A stretch of 64,000 bases of DNA from Mucilaginibacter jinjuensis (GTDB taxonomy: Bacteria; Bacteroidota; Bacteroidia; Sphingobacteriales; Sphingobacteriaceae), in assembly GCF_028596025.1 (NCBI RefSeq), contig NZ_CP117167.1, positions 1,674,001 through 1,738,000 on the forward strand, given 5' to 3'. The notes under the pieces were generated by a model. It had not been told where the DNA came from and did no database searches. It saw only the letters and a list, made by a program, of their open reading frames with translations. Positions 14,748-26,145 of the stretch are shown one piece after another; the first letter of the stretch is position 1; each line of letters opens with the position of its first letter. Made by a program: the position numbers and the translations under genes.

Positions 14748-17700
14748 TTGGCAAACAACAATAATCAAAGAGTAAACTTTGCAACCAGCAGGCACGTAAT
14801 TGATTACCCTGATTTTCTGGATGTTCAGTTGCAATCTTTCAGGGAGTTCTTTCAGTTAGAGACTACTTCAGATAACCGCCATACCGAAGGCTTATTTAAA
14901 GTATTTGCTGAGAACTTTCCTATTTCAGATTCAAGAAACATCTTTGTTTTAGAGTTTCTTGATTATTTTATTGACCCGCCACGTTATGATATACAAGAGT
15001 GTATCGAACGCGGATTAACTTACAGTGTTCCGTTAAAAGCCAAGCTGCGTTTATCATGCAATGATGAAGAGCACGAAGACTTTGAAACAATTGTACAGGA
15101 CGTGTACCTGGGTACTATCCCATACATGACCCCTAAAGGTACATTTGTGATCAACGGTGCTGAGCGTGTAATTGTATCTCAGTTACACCGTTCACCAGGT
15201 GTGTTCTTTGGTCAGAGCCGCCACACCAACGGTACCAAACTATACTCGGCCCGTGTTATCCCTTTCAAAGGATCATGGATTGAGTTTGCTACAGACGTTA
15301 ACAACGTGATGTATGCTTATATCGATCGTAAAAAGAAATTCCCGGTTACTACCTTATTGCGTGCTATCGGTTACGATTCAGACAAGGACATCCTGGAATT
15401 GTTTGAACTGGCCGACGAGGTTAAAGTAAGCAAATCTGGCCTGAAGAAATTCATCGGTCGTAAGCTTGCTGCAAGGGTGCTTAAAAAATGGGTGGAAGAC
15501 TTCGTGGATGAGGATACAGGTGAAGTTGTATCTATCGACCGTAACGAGATCATCCTTGAGCGTGAAACCGTACTGGAAGACGACCATATAGATATGATCA
15601 TCGATGCAGGTGTTAAGACTATCATCCTGAACAAGGAAGATGCTTCTACCAGCGGTGATTACACCATTATATATAATACGTTACAGAAAGATACTTCGAA
15701 CTCGGAGAAAGAAGCGGTTGAGCACATCTACCGTCAATTACGTAACGCCGAACCACCTGATGAGGAAACTGCTCGTGGTATCATCGATCGTTTGTTCTTC
15801 TCTGATAAAAGATATGATTTGGGCGATGTTGGTCGTTACCGCATCAACCGTAAGTTGAAGTTAGAGACATCTAACGAAACTAAGGTTTTAACCAAGCAAG
15901 ATATTATTGCAATCGTTAAATACCTGATCAAATTGATCAACTCTAAAGCTGAGGTGGATGATATCGATCACTTGTCAAATCGTCGTGTTCGTACGGTAGG
16001 CGAGCAGCTTTATGCACAATTTGGTGTTGGTTTAGCACGTATGGCCCGTACCATCCGTGAGCGTATGAACATTCGTGATAACGAGGTGTTCACACCAACC
16101 GACCTGATCAACGCACGTACACTATCTTCTGTGATCAACTCGTTCTTCGGAACCAACCAGTTGTCACAGTTTATGGACCAAACCAATCCACTGGCAGAGA
16201 TTACGCACAAGCGTCGTCTGTCAGCCTTAGGCCCCGGCGGTCTGTCGCGCGAGCGTGCAGGTTTCGAGGTTCGTGACGTTCACTACACCCACTACGGTAG
16301 GTTGTGTACCATCGAAACTCCGGAAGGCCCGAACATTGGTTTGATCTCGTCACTTTGTGTACACGCTAAGATCAACAACTTAGGTTTTATCGAAACACCT
16401 TACAAACGTGTTACCGATGGTAAAGTTGAGGTTAACGAACCAGTAATTTATTTATCGGCAGAGGATGAAGATGGTAAAACCATCGGCCAGGCTAATGCCC
16501 ATTATGATGATAACGGTGTTTTCGCCAACCCACGTGTTAAAGCACGTTTCGAGGGTGACTTCCCGGTTATTGAGCCAGAGCGTCTGGACTTAATGGATAT
16601 TGCGCCAAACCAGATCACCTCTATCGCGGCTTCGCTGATTCCGTTCTTAGAGCATGATGATGCTAACCGTGCCTTGATGGGATCGAACATGCAACGCCAG
16701 GCAGTGCCTTTGTTGCGTCCGGAAGCTCCTATCGTTGGTACAGGTTTGGAAGGCCGTGTAGCAAAAGACTCTCGTACCCTGATCAACGCCGAAGGCGATG
16801 GTGTGGTTGAGTATGTTGATGCTAACGAGATCCGTATTAAATATGATCGTAACGAGGATGACCGTTTGGTATCTTTCGATGGCGATAGCAAAAGCTACCG
16901 CTTAACCAAGTTCAAGAAAACCAACCAGAGCACAACCATTAACTTAAAGCCAATTGTTAAAAAAGGCGAGAGAGTACAAAAAGGACAAGTATTGTCTGAA
17001 GGTTATGCTACCCAAAATGGTGAGCTTGCACTGGGCCGTAACTTAAAAGTGGCGTTCATGCCTTGGCAGGGATATAACTTTGAGGATGCGATCGTAATTT
17101 CTGAGCGTGTTGTATCACAGGATATCTTTACTTCTATCCATGTTGAAGAGTTCGAGCTTGAAGTTCGTGACACTAAACGCGGTGAAGAAGAGTTAACTGC
17201 TGATATCCCTAACGTATCTGAAGAAGCTACTAAAGACCTTGACGAAGACGGTATTATCCGTGTAGGTGCCGAGGTTAAAGAAGGCGATATCCTGATTGGT
17301 AAGATCACCCCTAAAGGTGAATCAGACCCTTCACCAGAGGAAAAACTTTTACGTGCCATATTTGGTGATAAAGCCGGTGATGTTAAAGATGCATCATTAA
17401 AAACCCCGCCGTCTATCGCGGGTGTGGTAATTGATACCAAATTGTTCTCTCGTGCTAAAAAGACTTCAAAATCTGAAGAAAAAATGCAGCTTGAGAAATT
17501 GGATACCAAGCACGAAAGAGCTATCAAAGAATTAAAAAATACACTGATCGAGAAATTGTTCGAGATCGTAAACGGTAAAACATCACAAGGTGTATTTAAC
17601 GTTTACAAAGAACTTCTTGTACCAAAAGGCGTTAAATTCACCCAGAAAATTTTGGTTGAACTGGCGTACGAAAACATCAACCCAACTAAATGGACCACTG

Positions 17701-18551
17701 ATGACGACAAGAACGATCAGATCAAATTATTACTGCATAACTACGGTATCAAAGTAAACGAAGAGCTTGGTGCTTACCGTCGCGATAAATTTGCGATCAG
17801 CGTGGGTGACGAGTTGCCATCAGGCATCGTTCAAATGGCGAAAGTGTACATTGCTAAAAAACGTAAGTTAAAAGTAGGTGATAAAATGGCGGGCCGCCAC
17901 GGTAACAAAGGTATCGTTGCACGTATTGTACGTGATGAGGATATGCCGTTCCTGGAAGATGGTACGCCGGTTGATATCGTGTTGAACCCACTGGGTGTAC
18001 CTTCACGTATGAACTTGGGCCAGATCTACGAAACCGTATTAGGCTGGGCAGGTAAAGAGTTAGGTATGAAATTCGCTACCCCGATCTTTGATGGTGCAAC
18101 CTATCAGGAAGTGGAAGACTGGATTGCTAAAGCTGGTTTACCGGCAACAGGCCGTACTTACCTGCACAATGGCTTAACAGGTGAGCGTTTCGATCAGCCA
18201 ACTACTGTAGGTATTATCTACATGCTGAAACTGGGCCACATGGTTGATGATAAGATGCACGCCCGTTCAATCGGTCCGTACTCTCTTATTACACAACAAC
18301 CATTGGGTGGTAAAGCACAGTTTGGTGGTCAGCGTTTTGGTGAGATGGAGGTTTGGGCACTGGAAGCATTCGGTGCGGCTAACATCCTTCAGGAAATCCT
18401 GACTGTGAAGTCGGATGACGTAATTGGACGTGCCAAAACTTACGAAGCCATTGTTAAAGGCGAAAATCTGCCTACACCATCAGTTCCTGAATCATTCAAC
18501 GTATTGGTTCACGAATTAAGAGGTTTAGGTTTGGATATCACATTAGAATAA
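14748..18551 (+). CDS. rpoB: DNA-directed RNA polymerase subunit beta
   Basis: 1267 residues. The start is TTG at 14748 (reads [22 protein letters not shown]): the family N-terminus begins here. The frame stays open upstream only through the hairpin region, with no conserved protein. The rifampicin-binding segment ([29 protein letters not shown]) carries the drug-sensitive residues. The C-terminus has the [21 protein letters not shown] block. Length is typical for the phylum. It is followed by rpoC after 125 bases containing a GAATGAGT-type repeat. Confidence 0.98.
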   Translation: MANNNNQRVNFATSRHVIDYPDFLDVQLQSFREFFQLETTSDNRHTEGLFKVFAENFPISDSRNIFVLEFLDYFIDPPRYDIQECIERGLTYSVPLKAKLRLSCNDEEHEDFETIVQDVYLGTIPYMTPKGTFVINGAERVIVSQLHRSPGVFFGQSRHTNGTKLYSARVIPFKGSWIEFATDVNNVMYAYIDRKKKFPVTTLLRAIGYDSDKDILELFELADEVKVSKSGLKKFIGRKLAARVLKKWVEDFVDEDTGEVVSIDRNEIILERETVLEDDHIDMIIDAGVKTIILNKEDASTSGDYTIIYNTLQKDTSNSEKEAVEHIYRQLRNAEPPDEETARGIIDRLFFSDKRYDLGDVGRYRINRKLKLETSNETKVLTKQDIIAIVKYLIKLINSKAEVDDIDHLSNRRVRTVGEQLYAQFGVGLARMARTIRERMNIRDNEVFTPTDLINARTLSSVINSFFGTNQLSQFMDQTNPLAEITHKRRLSALGPGGLSRERAGFEVRDVHYTHYGRLCTIETPEGPNIGLISSLCVHAKINNLGFIETPYKRVTDGKVEVNEPVIYLSAEDEDGKTIGQANAHYDDNGVFANPRVKARFEGDFPVIEPERLDLMDIAPNQITSIAASLIPFLEHDDANRALMGSNMQRQAVPLLRPEAPIVGTGLEGRVAKDSRTLINAEGDGVVEYVDANEIRIKYDRNEDDRLVSFDGDSKSYRLTKFKKTNQSTTINLKPIVKKGERVQKGQVLSEGYATQNGELALGRNLKVAFMPWQGYNFEDAIVISERVVSQDIFTSIHVEEFELEVRDTKRGEEELTADIPNVSEEATKDLDEDGIIRVGAEVKEGDILIGKITPKGESDPSPEEKLLRAIFGDKAGDVKDASLKTPPSIAGVVIDTKLFSRAKKTSKSEEKMQLEKLDTKHERAIKELKNTLIEKLFEIVNGKTSQGVFNVYKELLVPKGVKFTQKILVELAYENINPTKWTTDDDKNDQIKLLLHNYGIKVNEELGAYRRDKFAISVGDELPSGIVQMAKVYIAKKRKLKVGDKMAGRHGNKGIVARIVRDEDMPFLEDGTPVDIVLNPLGVPSRMNLGQIYETVLGWAGKELGMKFATPIFDGATYQEVEDWIAKAGLPATGRTYLHNGLTGERFDQPTTVGIIYMLKLGHMVDDKMHARSIGPYSLITQQPLGGKAQFGGQRFGEMEVWALEAFGAANILQEILTVKSDDVIGRAKTYEAIVKGENLPTPSVPESFNVLVHELRGLGLDITLE

Positions 18552-18653
18552 TGAATGAATTAGTGAAGGATTGGATAAGTAATTATCCAATCCTTTGTTA
18601 ACTTCTACGTGCAAGTAGTGATCAGGTCACTCATTCACTAAATCAGTCATTTA
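18552..18653. repeat. GAATGAGT-type inverted repeat element, copy 2
   Basis: ATGAATGAATTAGTGAAGG at the left is mirrored by TCACTCATTCACTAAATCAG at the right, with an inner palindrome GGATTGGATAA / TTATCCAATCC. It fills the rpoB-rpoC gap and shares words with 9749-9846 and 61080-61267. Confidence 0.6.
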
Positions 18654-18676
18654 AAAAATTAAAACAAAGGGAGACT

Positions 18677-21600
18677 ATGTCTTACAAAAAGGATAATAAA
18701 ATCAAAAGTAACTTTACCAGCATAACCATCAGTTTAGCCTCTCCCGAGTCTATCCTTGAGCGTTCAAGCGGTGAAGTTTTGAAACCAGAAACCATCAACT
18801 ACAGGACTTATAAACCTGAGCGTGATGGTTTGTTCTGTGAGCGTATTTTTGGTCCGGTTAAAGATTACGAGTGCCATTGCGGTAAATACAAACGTATCCG
18901 TTACAAAGGTATCGTGTGCGACCGTTGCGGTGTTGAAGTAACCGAGAAAAAAGTACGTCGTGAGCGTATGGGCCACATTAACTTAGTGGTTCCTGTTGCG
19001 CACATCTGGTATTTCCGTTCTTTACCAAACAAGATCGGTTATTTACTGGGCTTGCCAACTAAAAAGCTCGACCTTATTATTTATTATGAGCGTTATGTAG
19101 TTATTCAGCCGGGTATTAAAGAAGTTGACGGAATCTCTAAAATGGATTTCCTGACTGAAGAAGAGTACCTGGATGTTTTAGATACATTACCAAAAGAAAA
19201 TCAATACCTTGACGACAAGGACCCACAAAAGTTTGTAGCTAAAATGGGTGCTGAAGCGTTAGAAGAATTATTAAAACGCCTTGATCTTGACCAACAGTCT
19301 TATGACTTACGTCACCAGGCTGCTAATGAAACTTCTCAGCAACGTAAAAACGAAGCCTTAAAACGCTTACAAGTTGTTGAAGCTTTCCGTGATGCACGTA
19401 CACGTATAGATAACAATCCGGAGTGGATGATCGTAAAGATCGTTCCGGTTATCCCGCCAGAGTTACGTCCATTAGTACCTCTTGAGGGTGGCCGTTTCGC
19501 TACCTCGGATTTGAATGACCTTTACCGTCGTGTAATTATCCGTAACAACCGTTTAAAACGTTTGATCGAGATCAAAGCACCGGAAGTAATTTTACGTAAC
19601 GAAAAACGTATGCTTCAGGAAGCGGTTGACTCTTTATTTGATAACTCACGTAAAGTAAACGCCGTTAAAACTGAAGGTAACCGTGCCTTGAAATCACTTT
19701 CAGATATCCTGAAAGGTAAACAAGGTCGTTTCCGTCAAAACTTACTGGGTAAACGTGTCGATTACTCTGCACGTTCGGTAATTGTTGTAGGTCCTAACCT
19801 GAAACTGCACGAATGCGGTTTACCAAAAGATATGGCTGCCGAGCTGTTTAAACCATTTATCATTCGTAAGATGATCGAAAGAGGTGTGGTTAAAACGGTA
19901 AAATCAGCTAAAAAGATCGTTGACCGTAAAGACCCATTAGTTTGGGATATTTTGGAAAACGTATTAAAGGGTCACCCTGTGTTATTAAACCGTGCGCCTA
20001 CGCTGCACAGGTTAGGTATCCAGGCTTTCCAACCTAAATTGGTTGAAGGTAAAGCGATCCAATTACACCCGTTAACCTGTACCGCATTCAACGCGGATTT
20101 TGACGGTGACCAGATGGCAGTTCACGTACCACTAGGTAACGCTGCAATTTTGGAAGCCCAAATCCTGATGCTTGCTTCACACAACATCTTAAACCCTGCC
20201 AACGGTACCCCAATTACAGTACCATCACAGGATATGGTTTTAGGTCTTTACTACATTACTAAAGGCCGCAAAACTGATGAGCAACGTGTTGTAAAAGGAC
20301 AAGGTTTATCTTTCTACTCTGCTGAAGAGGTGATTATCGCTTACAATGAGAAAGAAATTGACCTGCATGCCTTTATTAAAGTAAAAGCAAACGTAAAAGA
20401 ACGCGATGGCAGCATCGTTAATAAATTGATTGATACTACTGTAGGCCGCGTATTGTTTAACCAACACGTACCAGAAGAAGTAGGTTACATCAATGAGTTG
20501 CTGACCAAAAAATCGCTTCGTGATATTATTGGTGAAGTTGTTAAAAACACCGGTATGGCACGCGCAGCCCAGTTCCTTGATGATATTAAGGAGTTAGGTT
20601 TCCAAATGGCATTCCGTGGTGGTTTATCATTTAACCTGCAGGATGTTAACATCCCTGCTCAAAAAGTTACTTTAATCGAATCAGCAACTAAAGAAGTTGA
20701 AGAGGTTATGGGTAACTATAACATGGGTTTCATTACCAACAACGAGCGTTACAACCAGATCATCGATATCTGGACCCGTATCAACAACCGCTTAACTGCG
20801 AATGTAATGGAGATCTTGTCGACAGATAACCAAGGCTTCAACTCTGTTTATATGATGCTTGACTCTGGAGCGCGTGGTTCGAAAGAGCAGATCCGTCAGC
20901 TTGCAGGTATGCGTGGTTTGATGGCGAAACCTCAGAAATCAGGTTCTGGTGGCGAGATCATCGAAAACCCGATCTTATCAAACTTTAAAGAAGGTCTGTC
21001 GGTATTAGAGTACTTTATCTCTACCCACGGTGCCCGTAAAGGTTTGGCGGATACGGCGTTGAAAACTGCGGATGCTGGTTACTTAACCCGTCGTTTACAT
21101 GACGTTGCGCAAGACATGATTGTTGGCGAAACTGATTGCGGAACTTTACGTGGTATATTTACAACTGCATTAAAAGATAACGAGGATATCGTTGAGCCAT
21201 TATACGATCGTATTCTGGGCCGTACCTCTCTGCACGATGTGCATGACCCTATCACCGGCGATTTATTAGTTGGTGCCGGTCAGGACATTACTGAAGAGAT
21301 TGGTAAAGCGATTGAAAACTCTCCTTTAGAAGGTATCGAAATCCGTTCTGTATTAGCTTGCGAAAGCAAACGCGGTGTTTGTGCCCTTTGTTACGGACGT
21401 AACCTGGCATCAGGTAAACGTGTACAAAGCGGTGAAGCTGTGGGTGTAATTGCAGCACAGTCAATCGGTGAGCCGGGTACACAGTTAACACTTCGTACAT
21501 TCCACGTGGGTGGTACCGCATCTAACATCGCGGCAGAGTCTCAGATCAATGCTCGTTACGAGGGTATCATTGAATTTGAAAACGTACGTACTGTGGAGTA

Positions 21601-22966
21601 CCAAACAGCTGAAGACGGACCTGTACAGGTTGTTTTAGGCCGTTCTGGTGAGTTCCGTATCCTGGAAGAAGGCAGCAACAAGGTAATTGTTACCAATAAC
21701 ATCCCTTATGGTTCATACCTGTATGTGAAAGATGGCAGCAAAGTTACCAAAGGCGACCGTATCTGTTCATGGGATCCGTACAACGCGGTTATCATCTCAG
21801 AATTTGCGGGTAAATCAACCTTTGATGCAGTATTAGAGGGTATCACTTTCCGTGAAGAATCTGATGAGCAAACCGGTCACCGTGAGAAAGTAATTATCGA
21901 TACTAGGGATAAAACTAAAAACCCTGTGATACAGATTACTGATACCATGGGTAACGTAATTAAAGGATACAACATTCCGGTAGGCGCACACATTGCGGTT
22001 GACGAGAATGAGAAAATACAAACCGGACAGGTAATTGCTAAAATTCCTCGTTCAACCGGTAAAACACGAGATATTACGGGTGGTTTACCACGCGTAACTG
22101 AATTGTTTGAGGCTCGTAACCCATCTAACCCGGCAGTTGTGACCGAGATTGATGGTGTTGTAACCTTAGGCGGTGTAAAACGTGGTAACCGTGAAATCAC
22201 TATCGAATCAAAAGACGGACAGGTTAAAAAATACCTGGTACCACTTTCTAAGCACATCCTGGTACAGGATAATGACTTTATCAAAGCAGGTATGCCACTG
22301 TCAGACGGTTCGATCTCACCTGCCGATATCTTAGCGATTAAAGGCCCTGCTGCTGTACAAGAGTACCTTGTTAACGGTATCCAGGAAGTTTACCGCTTAC
22401 AAGGTGTGAAAATCAACGATAAACACTTTGAGGTTATCGTTCACCAGATGATGCAGAAAGTACAGATTGAAGATCCGGGAGATACTCGTTTCTTAGAAAA
22501 AGAAGCAGTTGACGGTTGGGACTTCATGATGGAAAACGACGATATTTTTGACAAGAAAGTTGTTGTTGAGCCAGGTGATTCATCTACCCTGAAAGCCGGT
22601 CAGATCGTATCATTACGTAAGCTGAGAGACGAAAACTCTGTACTGAAACGTAAAGATTTGAAACTGGTTGAAGTACGCGACGCAATTGCAGCAACATCAA
22701 GTCCGTTGTTACAAGGTATCACCCGTGCATCGTTAGGTACCAAATCGTTCATCTCGGCAGCATCGTTCCAGGAAACTACTAAAGTACTGAACGAAGCAGC
22801 TATCGCAGGTAAACGTGATAAAATGCTTGGTCTGAAAGAGAATGTGATCGTAGGTCACTTGATCCCTTCAGGTACAGGTATGCGTATCTACGATAACGTA
22901 CGTGTAGGTTCACAAGAAGAATTTGATCGCCTGATGGCTTCTAAAACAGAAGACGTCGAGGCATAA
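18677..22966 (+). CDS. rpoC: DNA-directed RNA polymerase subunit beta'
   Basis: 1429 residues, full length for Bacteroidota. Zinc ribbon near residues 66-84 (CHCGKY...CDRCGVEVT); Mg-binding active site [12 protein letters not shown]; second zinc site [15 protein letters not shown]; trigger-loop and jaw regions present. The ATG at 18677 follows a partial GGGAG purine stretch, weaker than those of rpsU and hpf. It ends in a strong terminator. Confidence 0.98.
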   Translation: MSYKKDNKIKSNFTSITISLASPESILERSSGEVLKPETINYRTYKPERDGLFCERIFGPVKDYECHCGKYKRIRYKGIVCDRCGVEVTEKKVRRERMGHINLVVPVAHIWYFRSLPNKIGYLLGLPTKKLDLIIYYERYVVIQPGIKEVDGISKMDFLTEEEYLDVLDTLPKENQYLDDKDPQKFVAKMGAEALEELLKRLDLDQQSYDLRHQAANETSQQRKNEALKRLQVVEAFRDARTRIDNNPEWMIVKIVPVIPPELRPLVPLEGGRFATSDLNDLYRRVIIRNNRLKRLIEIKAPEVILRNEKRMLQEAVDSLFDNSRKVNAVKTEGNRALKSLSDILKGKQGRFRQNLLGKRVDYSARSVIVVGPNLKLHECGLPKDMAAELFKPFIIRKMIERGVVKTVKSAKKIVDRKDPLVWDILENVLKGHPVLLNRAPTLHRLGIQAFQPKLVEGKAIQLHPLTCTAFNADFDGDQMAVHVPLGNAAILEAQILMLASHNILNPANGTPITVPSQDMVLGLYYITKGRKTDEQRVVKGQGLSFYSAEEVIIAYNEKEIDLHAFIKVKANVKERDGSIVNKLIDTTVGRVLFNQHVPEEVGYINELLTKKSLRDIIGEVVKNTGMARAAQFLDDIKELGFQMAFRGGLSFNLQDVNIPAQKVTLIESATKEVEEVMGNYNMGFITNNERYNQIIDIWTRINNRLTANVMEILSTDNQGFNSVYMMLDSGARGSKEQIRQLAGMRGLMAKPQKSGSGGEIIENPILSNFKEGLSVLEYFISTHGARKGLADTALKTADAGYLTRRLHDVAQDMIVGETDCGTLRGIFTTALKDNEDIVEPLYDRILGRTSLHDVHDPITGDLLVGAGQDITEEIGKAIENSPLEGIEIRSVLACESKRGVCALCYGRNLASGKRVQSGEAVGVIAAQSIGEPGTQLTLRTFHVGGTASNIAAESQINARYEGIIEFENVRTVEYQTAEDGPVQVVLGRSGEFRILEEGSNKVIVTNNIPYGSYLYVKDGSKVTKGDRICSWDPYNAVIISEFAGKSTFDAVLEGITFREESDEQTGHREKVIIDTRDKTKNPVIQITDTMGNVIKGYNIPVGAHIAVDENEKIQTGQVIAKIPRSTGKTRDITGGLPRVTELFEARNPSNPAVVTEIDGVVTLGGVKRGNREITIESKDGQVKKYLVPLSKHILVQDNDFIKAGMPLSDGSISPADILAIKGPAAVQEYLVNGIQEVYRLQGVKINDKHFEVIVHQMMQKVQIEDPGDTRFLEKEAVDGWDFMMENDDIFDKKVVVEPGDSSTLKAGQIVSLRKLRDENSVLKRKDLKLVEVRDAIAATSSPLLQGITRASLGTKSFISAASFQETTKVLNEAAIAGKRDKMLGLKENVIVGHLIPSGTGMRIYDNVRVGSQEEFDRLMASKTEDVEA

Positions 22967-22985
22967 TCAAAACTGATTATATTGA

Positions 22986-23017
22986 AAAGGCTCCCCGAAT
23001 TTTGGGGAGCCTTTTTT
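22986..23017 (+). terminator. Rho-independent terminator after rpoC
   Basis: Perfect 11-bp stem AAAGGCTCCCC (22986-22996) / GGGGAGCCTTT (23004-23014), loop GAATTTT, then a T-run to 23017. Confidence 0.95.
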
Positions 23018-23533
23018 GTTTTAAAAGCATAAATAATAATTGGGGATTTTATCTGTTTGATTACGGTTAATATGTATAAAATAGCCCCGTTAGCTCTTAT
23101 AGTAATAAAACTGATTAAGCGACTTGATAGTATTAGCATAGTTTTGGTTGTATTAGTTATGCTTGGCTCATGCCCAATTTTTTGACAGTGGCAGTTCTAT
23201 AAATCGTTTGACAATTAGAAGTGCACATCAGCTCTTCTCCGGGCCGACACCGTAATTATCCCAATTACTAATTTTCTATGCCAATAACAAATAAACCACG
23301 GCATCTGATAGTATCTTAAATATTTTTTTTCCTGGATCGTTTGTAGGAATATGAAGGCTCTTGTAGTGTTCATCATGTTTTTTCGCGGGAATAACTTATA
23401 CTCCCATAAAAGGTTTCAATGCCGTACTATTAATAAGTTCATCTGTGCCTGCTGCTCGATTATAAGTACAATTTGGTTAGTTAGCCAGAAGTGAGAACCA
23501 TAATGGCTCATAAAAAAGGCCTATAAGCAACAG
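23018..23533. other. 516-base gap between rpoC terminator and IS; possible gene relic
   Basis: No intact gene. On the minus strand, 23464 down to 23228 reads as protein-like sequence (for example HDEHYKSLHIPTNDPGKKIF and ISNWDNYGVGPEKS), interrupted by in-frame stops. This could be a decayed gene, but no family is recognised. The right end (23514-23533) is the left half of a terminator hairpin split by the IS. Confidence 0.35.
23514..23533 (-). terminator. Left half of a terminator split by the IS element
   Basis: AAAAGGCCT (23514-23522) and TAAG (23524-23527) are the partners of CTTA (25260-25263) and AGGCCTTTT (25265-25273) across the IS. Removing the IS and one target copy restores a hairpin with loop CAACAG. 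Read on the minus strand it ends in six T's just after the barrel gene at 25294. Confidence 0.75.
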
Positions 23534-23560
23534 CGAGGGCACTGAAAAAGTCTTTTAAGC

Positions 23561-23598
23561 AAACGGGGTAGAAAGCAAGGTTTTCTACCCCGTTTTTT
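23561..23598 (+). terminator. Hairpin near the left end of the IS
   Basis: 14-bp perfect stem AAACGGGGTAGAAA (23561-23574) / TTTCTACCCCGTTT (23582-23595), then T's to 23598. It points toward the transposase gene, 34 bases before its ATG, so it would stop transcription entering from rpoC. Confidence 0.82.
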
Positions 23599-23631
23599 GT
23601 ATCTTAAGGTGTCGAAAGAAAGACGCTATAG

Positions 23632-25083
23632 ATGCTTAATCAACAGCAGAAGATACAGTTCAGTACGTTTTCGGGTTTATATGACCTGATCGTTCCCAAA
23701 GATAACCTCCTTCGTAAAATCAACGAGTTGATAGATTTCAGTTTCATTTATGATGAACTGGCGAACAAGTATTGCCCTAACAATGGCAGGACGGCGGAGA
23801 GCGCCATACGGATGTTCAAATATCTGCTGTTAAAAACGATCTATACCGTATCGGACGTTGATGTTGTCGAGCGTTCGCGTTATGATATGTCTTTCAAATA
23901 TTTCTCGGGTATGTCGCCGGCAGAAGACGTTATCGATCCAAGTTCATTGACAAAGTTCAGAAAGTTGCGGCTGAAGGATAGCGATCTTTTAAACTTGCTC
24001 ATTAATAAAACGGTCAGTATAGCGATTGAGAAAGGGATCATCCGCTCTAAATCCATCATCGTTGACGCCACACATTCGCTGTCAAGATCAAATCCTTATT
24101 CAGCATTAGAAGTATTACGGGAGCGCTCAAAACTGCTCCGTAAAGCGGTATATACTATAGATGAGGATATGAAAGGCGCTATGCCTGAAAAGAATAGTAT
24201 AGACGAATTGGAACAGGAACTGGCTTATTGCAGCGCCTTGGAAAAGTATATCGACGCTGACCAAACGTTAAGCGAGATACCTGCGGTAAAAGAAAAACTC
24301 AACTTACTGAAAGAGACGGTAGCAGATACACAGGAGCACTATATATTATCCAAAGATAAGGATGCCAAAATCGGTCATAAATCAGCCGATAGTTCATTCT
24401 TTGGTTACAAGACCCATTTGGCGATGACCGAGGAACGCATTATTACCGCTGCCGTGGTCACTTCGGGCGAAAAAGGCGATGGCCCGGAACTTCCCAAACT
24501 ATTGGAGATCAGCCAAAGCAATGGCATTGAAGTTGAAACGATCATTGGTGACACGGCCTATTGCGGGAAAACCAATCTTAAGATAGCAGCTGAACAAGAC
24601 ATTAGGATCGTGGCCAAACTTACGCCAGCGATCTCCCAGGGAACCCGAAAAGAAGAAGACAAGTTTGATTATAACAAGGATGCAGGTATGTTTGTATGCC
24701 CGGCAGGGCATCTGGCTATACGAAAAGCCAAAGAAGGAAAAAAAGACGTTGGGAGAAACCAATCATACATTTACTTTTTTGACATTGAAAAATGCAAGGT
24801 ATGCCCATTAAAAGATGGTTGTTACAAGCCGGGAGCTAAAACCAGAACCTATGCAGTAGCTATAAAATCAACCATGCACCAGGAACAACAAGCTTTTCAA
24901 GAAACACACTACTTCAAAGACAAAGCTAAACATCGATATAAGATCGAAGCTAAAAATAACGAGTTGAAAAATGTTCATGGCTATGATCGGGCAATAGCTT
25001 ACGGGATCGAAAATATGCAGATGCAGGGAGCATTGGCCATCTTCACTGTCAACCTCAAAAGGATTATCAAACTGATCCCTTAA
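23632..25083 (+). CDS. IS1182-family DDE transposase
   Basis: 483 residues. The N-terminal DUF772-type region (about 15-95) contains PNNGRTAESAIRMFKYLLLK. The DDE core has IIVDATHS, GDTAYCGKTN and a late C-terminal segment with the cysteine cluster CKVCPLKDGCYKPG and RYKIEAKNNELKNVHGYDRA. It is intact, without frameshift. It cuts and joins the IS ends. It lies alone inside the element's inverted repeats. Alternative names in related databases would be the ISNCY/IS1182 group. Confidence 0.92.
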   Translation: MLNQQQKIQFSTFSGLYDLIVPKDNLLRKINELIDFSFIYDELANKYCPNNGRTAESAIRMFKYLLLKTIYTVSDVDVVERSRYDMSFKYFSGMSPAEDVIDPSSLTKFRKLRLKDSDLLNLLINKTVSIAIEKGIIRSKSIIVDATHSLSRSNPYSALEVLRERSKLLRKAVYTIDEDMKGAMPEKNSIDELEQELAYCSALEKYIDADQTLSEIPAVKEKLNLLKETVADTQEHYILSKDKDAKIGHKSADSSFFGYKTHLAMTEERIITAAVVTSGEKGDGPELPKLLEISQSNGIEVETIIGDTAYCGKTNLKIAAEQDIRIVAKLTPAISQGTRKEEDKFDYNKDAGMFVCPAGHLAIRKAKEGKKDVGRNQSYIYFFDIEKCKVCPLKDGCYKPGAKTRTYAVAIKSTMHQEQQAFQETHYFKDKAKHRYKIEAKNNELKNVHGYDRAIAYGIENMQMQGALAIFTVNLKRIIKLIP

Positions 25084-25170
25084 GAGTAACATCAGATCAA
25101 ACCTTGCATTTCCATTCCCTTCGAGCTAAGTCAACTCGGAATAATCCACAGAAAAATATCTATTACAATA

Positions 25171-25212
25171 AAAAAAGCGGTCAAGTAAAAATCGCTTTTA
25201 CTTGACCGCTTT
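25171..25212 (-). terminator. Hairpin near the right end of the IS
   Basis: 17-bp perfect stem AAAGCGGTCAAGTAAAA (25174-25190) / TTTTACTTGACCGCTTT (25196-25212) with a 5-base loop. On the minus strand six T's follow, so it would stop transcripts entering from the barrel gene, replacing the terminator that the insertion broke. Confidence 0.85.
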
Positions 25213-25253
25213 AAAGTCCTGTTGTTAAAACTGGTGCTTTTTCAGTGCCCTCG

Positions 25254-25273
25254 CAACAGCTTACAGGCCTTTT
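25254..25273 (-). terminator. Right half of the terminator split by the IS element
   Basis: The target copy CAACAG (25254-25259) is followed by CTTA (25260-25263), one mismatched base, and AGGCCTTTT (25265-25273). It lies 20 bases after the stop of the minus-strand barrel gene and is the arm that its transcript reaches first. Confidence 0.75.
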
Positions 25274-25293
25274 AAAAGTATTGTTAACAGCTT

Positions 25294-25887
25294 TTAATAG
25301 CTCGGAGATAGATCGAATGAATAAGCAATATGTAAACCAATCATACTTAAATACTGATTCGAACCATGCATAACCTCGTAACGCAAGCTAATATCCAAGC
25401 CATTATCATTATTGTTATAGCCAAGGGCTGGGGACACAAGTTTTGTCATACGTGATCCCTTATAACTAATGCTTGAATAGCCTAAACCGGCTTCTGCACC
25501 TAAATACATTGTTTGAGAAAAAAAAGCTTTTGCACCAATCGTAATTGGCACTAAAACTAAACTTTTAGCATTTTTTGTTCCAGGTATAAAATCTGCTCCC
25601 ACCCCTATAGTAAGTCCAACAAAAGGATTTGGGTAATATTCTGCATGTACACTTCCCCCAGCACTTAAACGACTATACGTTACATAATTAGGGGCTACCT
25701 TGCCCGTAGTAGGGTTTGTAAAATCAACTTGCTGAGTGGGATTTATTACACCCATAATATCTGGTCCGATGGTTACGTGCCAACTGTCCTCCCTATAGGT
25801 ATTGTTATAATATTGCGCTTGAGCTTTATTAAGGAAAACGCTTAACGCGATAGTGATAACTAAAGGTAAATACTTTTTCACAGGCAT
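25294..25887 (-). CDS. Outer-membrane beta-barrel protein, PorT/OmpW-like
   Basis: 197 residues with a signal peptide (LPLVITIALSVFLNKAQA, cleavage near 24) and a run of alternating hydrophobic strands: VHAEYYPNPFVGLTIGVGADFIPG, MYLGAEAGLGYSSISYKG, DISLRYEVMHG, and a terminal LHIAYSFDLSPSY. The size suits a small 8-strand barrel in the outer membrane. Function unknown. It stands alone on the minus strand between the IS and the DUF3467 gene. Its terminator was split by the IS. Confidence 0.72.
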   Translation of the reverse strand: MPVKKYLPLVITIALSVFLNKAQAQYYNNTYREDSWHVTIGPDIMGVINPTQQVDFTNPTTGKVAPNYVTYSRLSAGGSVHAEYYPNPFVGLTIGVGADFIPGTKNAKSLVLVPITIGAKAFFSQTMYLGAEAGLGYSSISYKGSRMTKLVSPALGYNNNDNGLDISLRYEVMHGSNQYLSMIGLHIAYSFDLSPSY

Positions 25888-26101
25888 TAATTTATTGTTA
25901 AGTTTTTAATAATGTAGATGACGGAATGCAAATAAAATGTAATAATAAATAAAAATTTTTTAAGATGTAAGCTTTAATGTTGGAAATATTGCTTTTTATA
26001 CCTTTGGGCGCACTTTTTAAAATCTTGAATGCGATTTTGTGATCTTCATTGCTAAAAAGCTATTTTTAAATGAAATTATAAAATATATTCACTTAAATTA
26101 A

Positions 26102-26109
26102 TAAATTTG
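26102..26109 (+). promoter_or_regulatory. -7 element TAAATTTG before the DUF3467 gene
   Basis: Exact TAnnTTTG match 36 bases before ATG 26146. A good -33 TTTG is not seen at the right distance. It argues that translation starts at 26146, not at the upstream TTG inside this element. Confidence 0.42.
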
Positions 26110-26145
26110 TCAAAACATGCTTATTGCAATACAGTTTATCTATTT

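Larger units (their letters stand above)
23534..25253 (+). mobile_element. Complete IS1182-type insertion sequence, 1720 bp
   Basis: The ends are perfect 17-bp inverted repeats: CGAGGGCACTGAAAAAG at 23534-23550 and its reverse complement at 25237-25253. The 6-bp target duplication CAACAG lies at 23528-23533 and 25254-25259 (7 bp if the flanking G is counted). It carries one intact transposase gene and a hairpin near each end. Intact ends, duplication and gene suggest a recent insertion. The precise IS name is not known. Confidence 0.92.

Noticed and set aside
16110..16260. Rifampicin-resistance change in rpoB
   Set aside because: The DQ, THKRR and LSALGP residues of the drug pocket are the sensitive-type ones; nothing unusual.
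17003..17527. Minus-strand open frame of 174 codons inside rpoB
   Set aside because: Ser/Thr-rich composition is the antisense image of Lys/Glu-rich rpoB codons; no motif, no promoter, and the sense gene is certain.
23018..23227. Small RNA or riboswitch after rpoC
   Set aside because: No stable structure or recognised consensus was seen apart from the terminator and the split hairpin.
26107..26145. Upstream TTG start for the DUF3467 gene
   Set aside because: It lies inside a TAAATTTG promoter element, and the added residues are not part of the domain.
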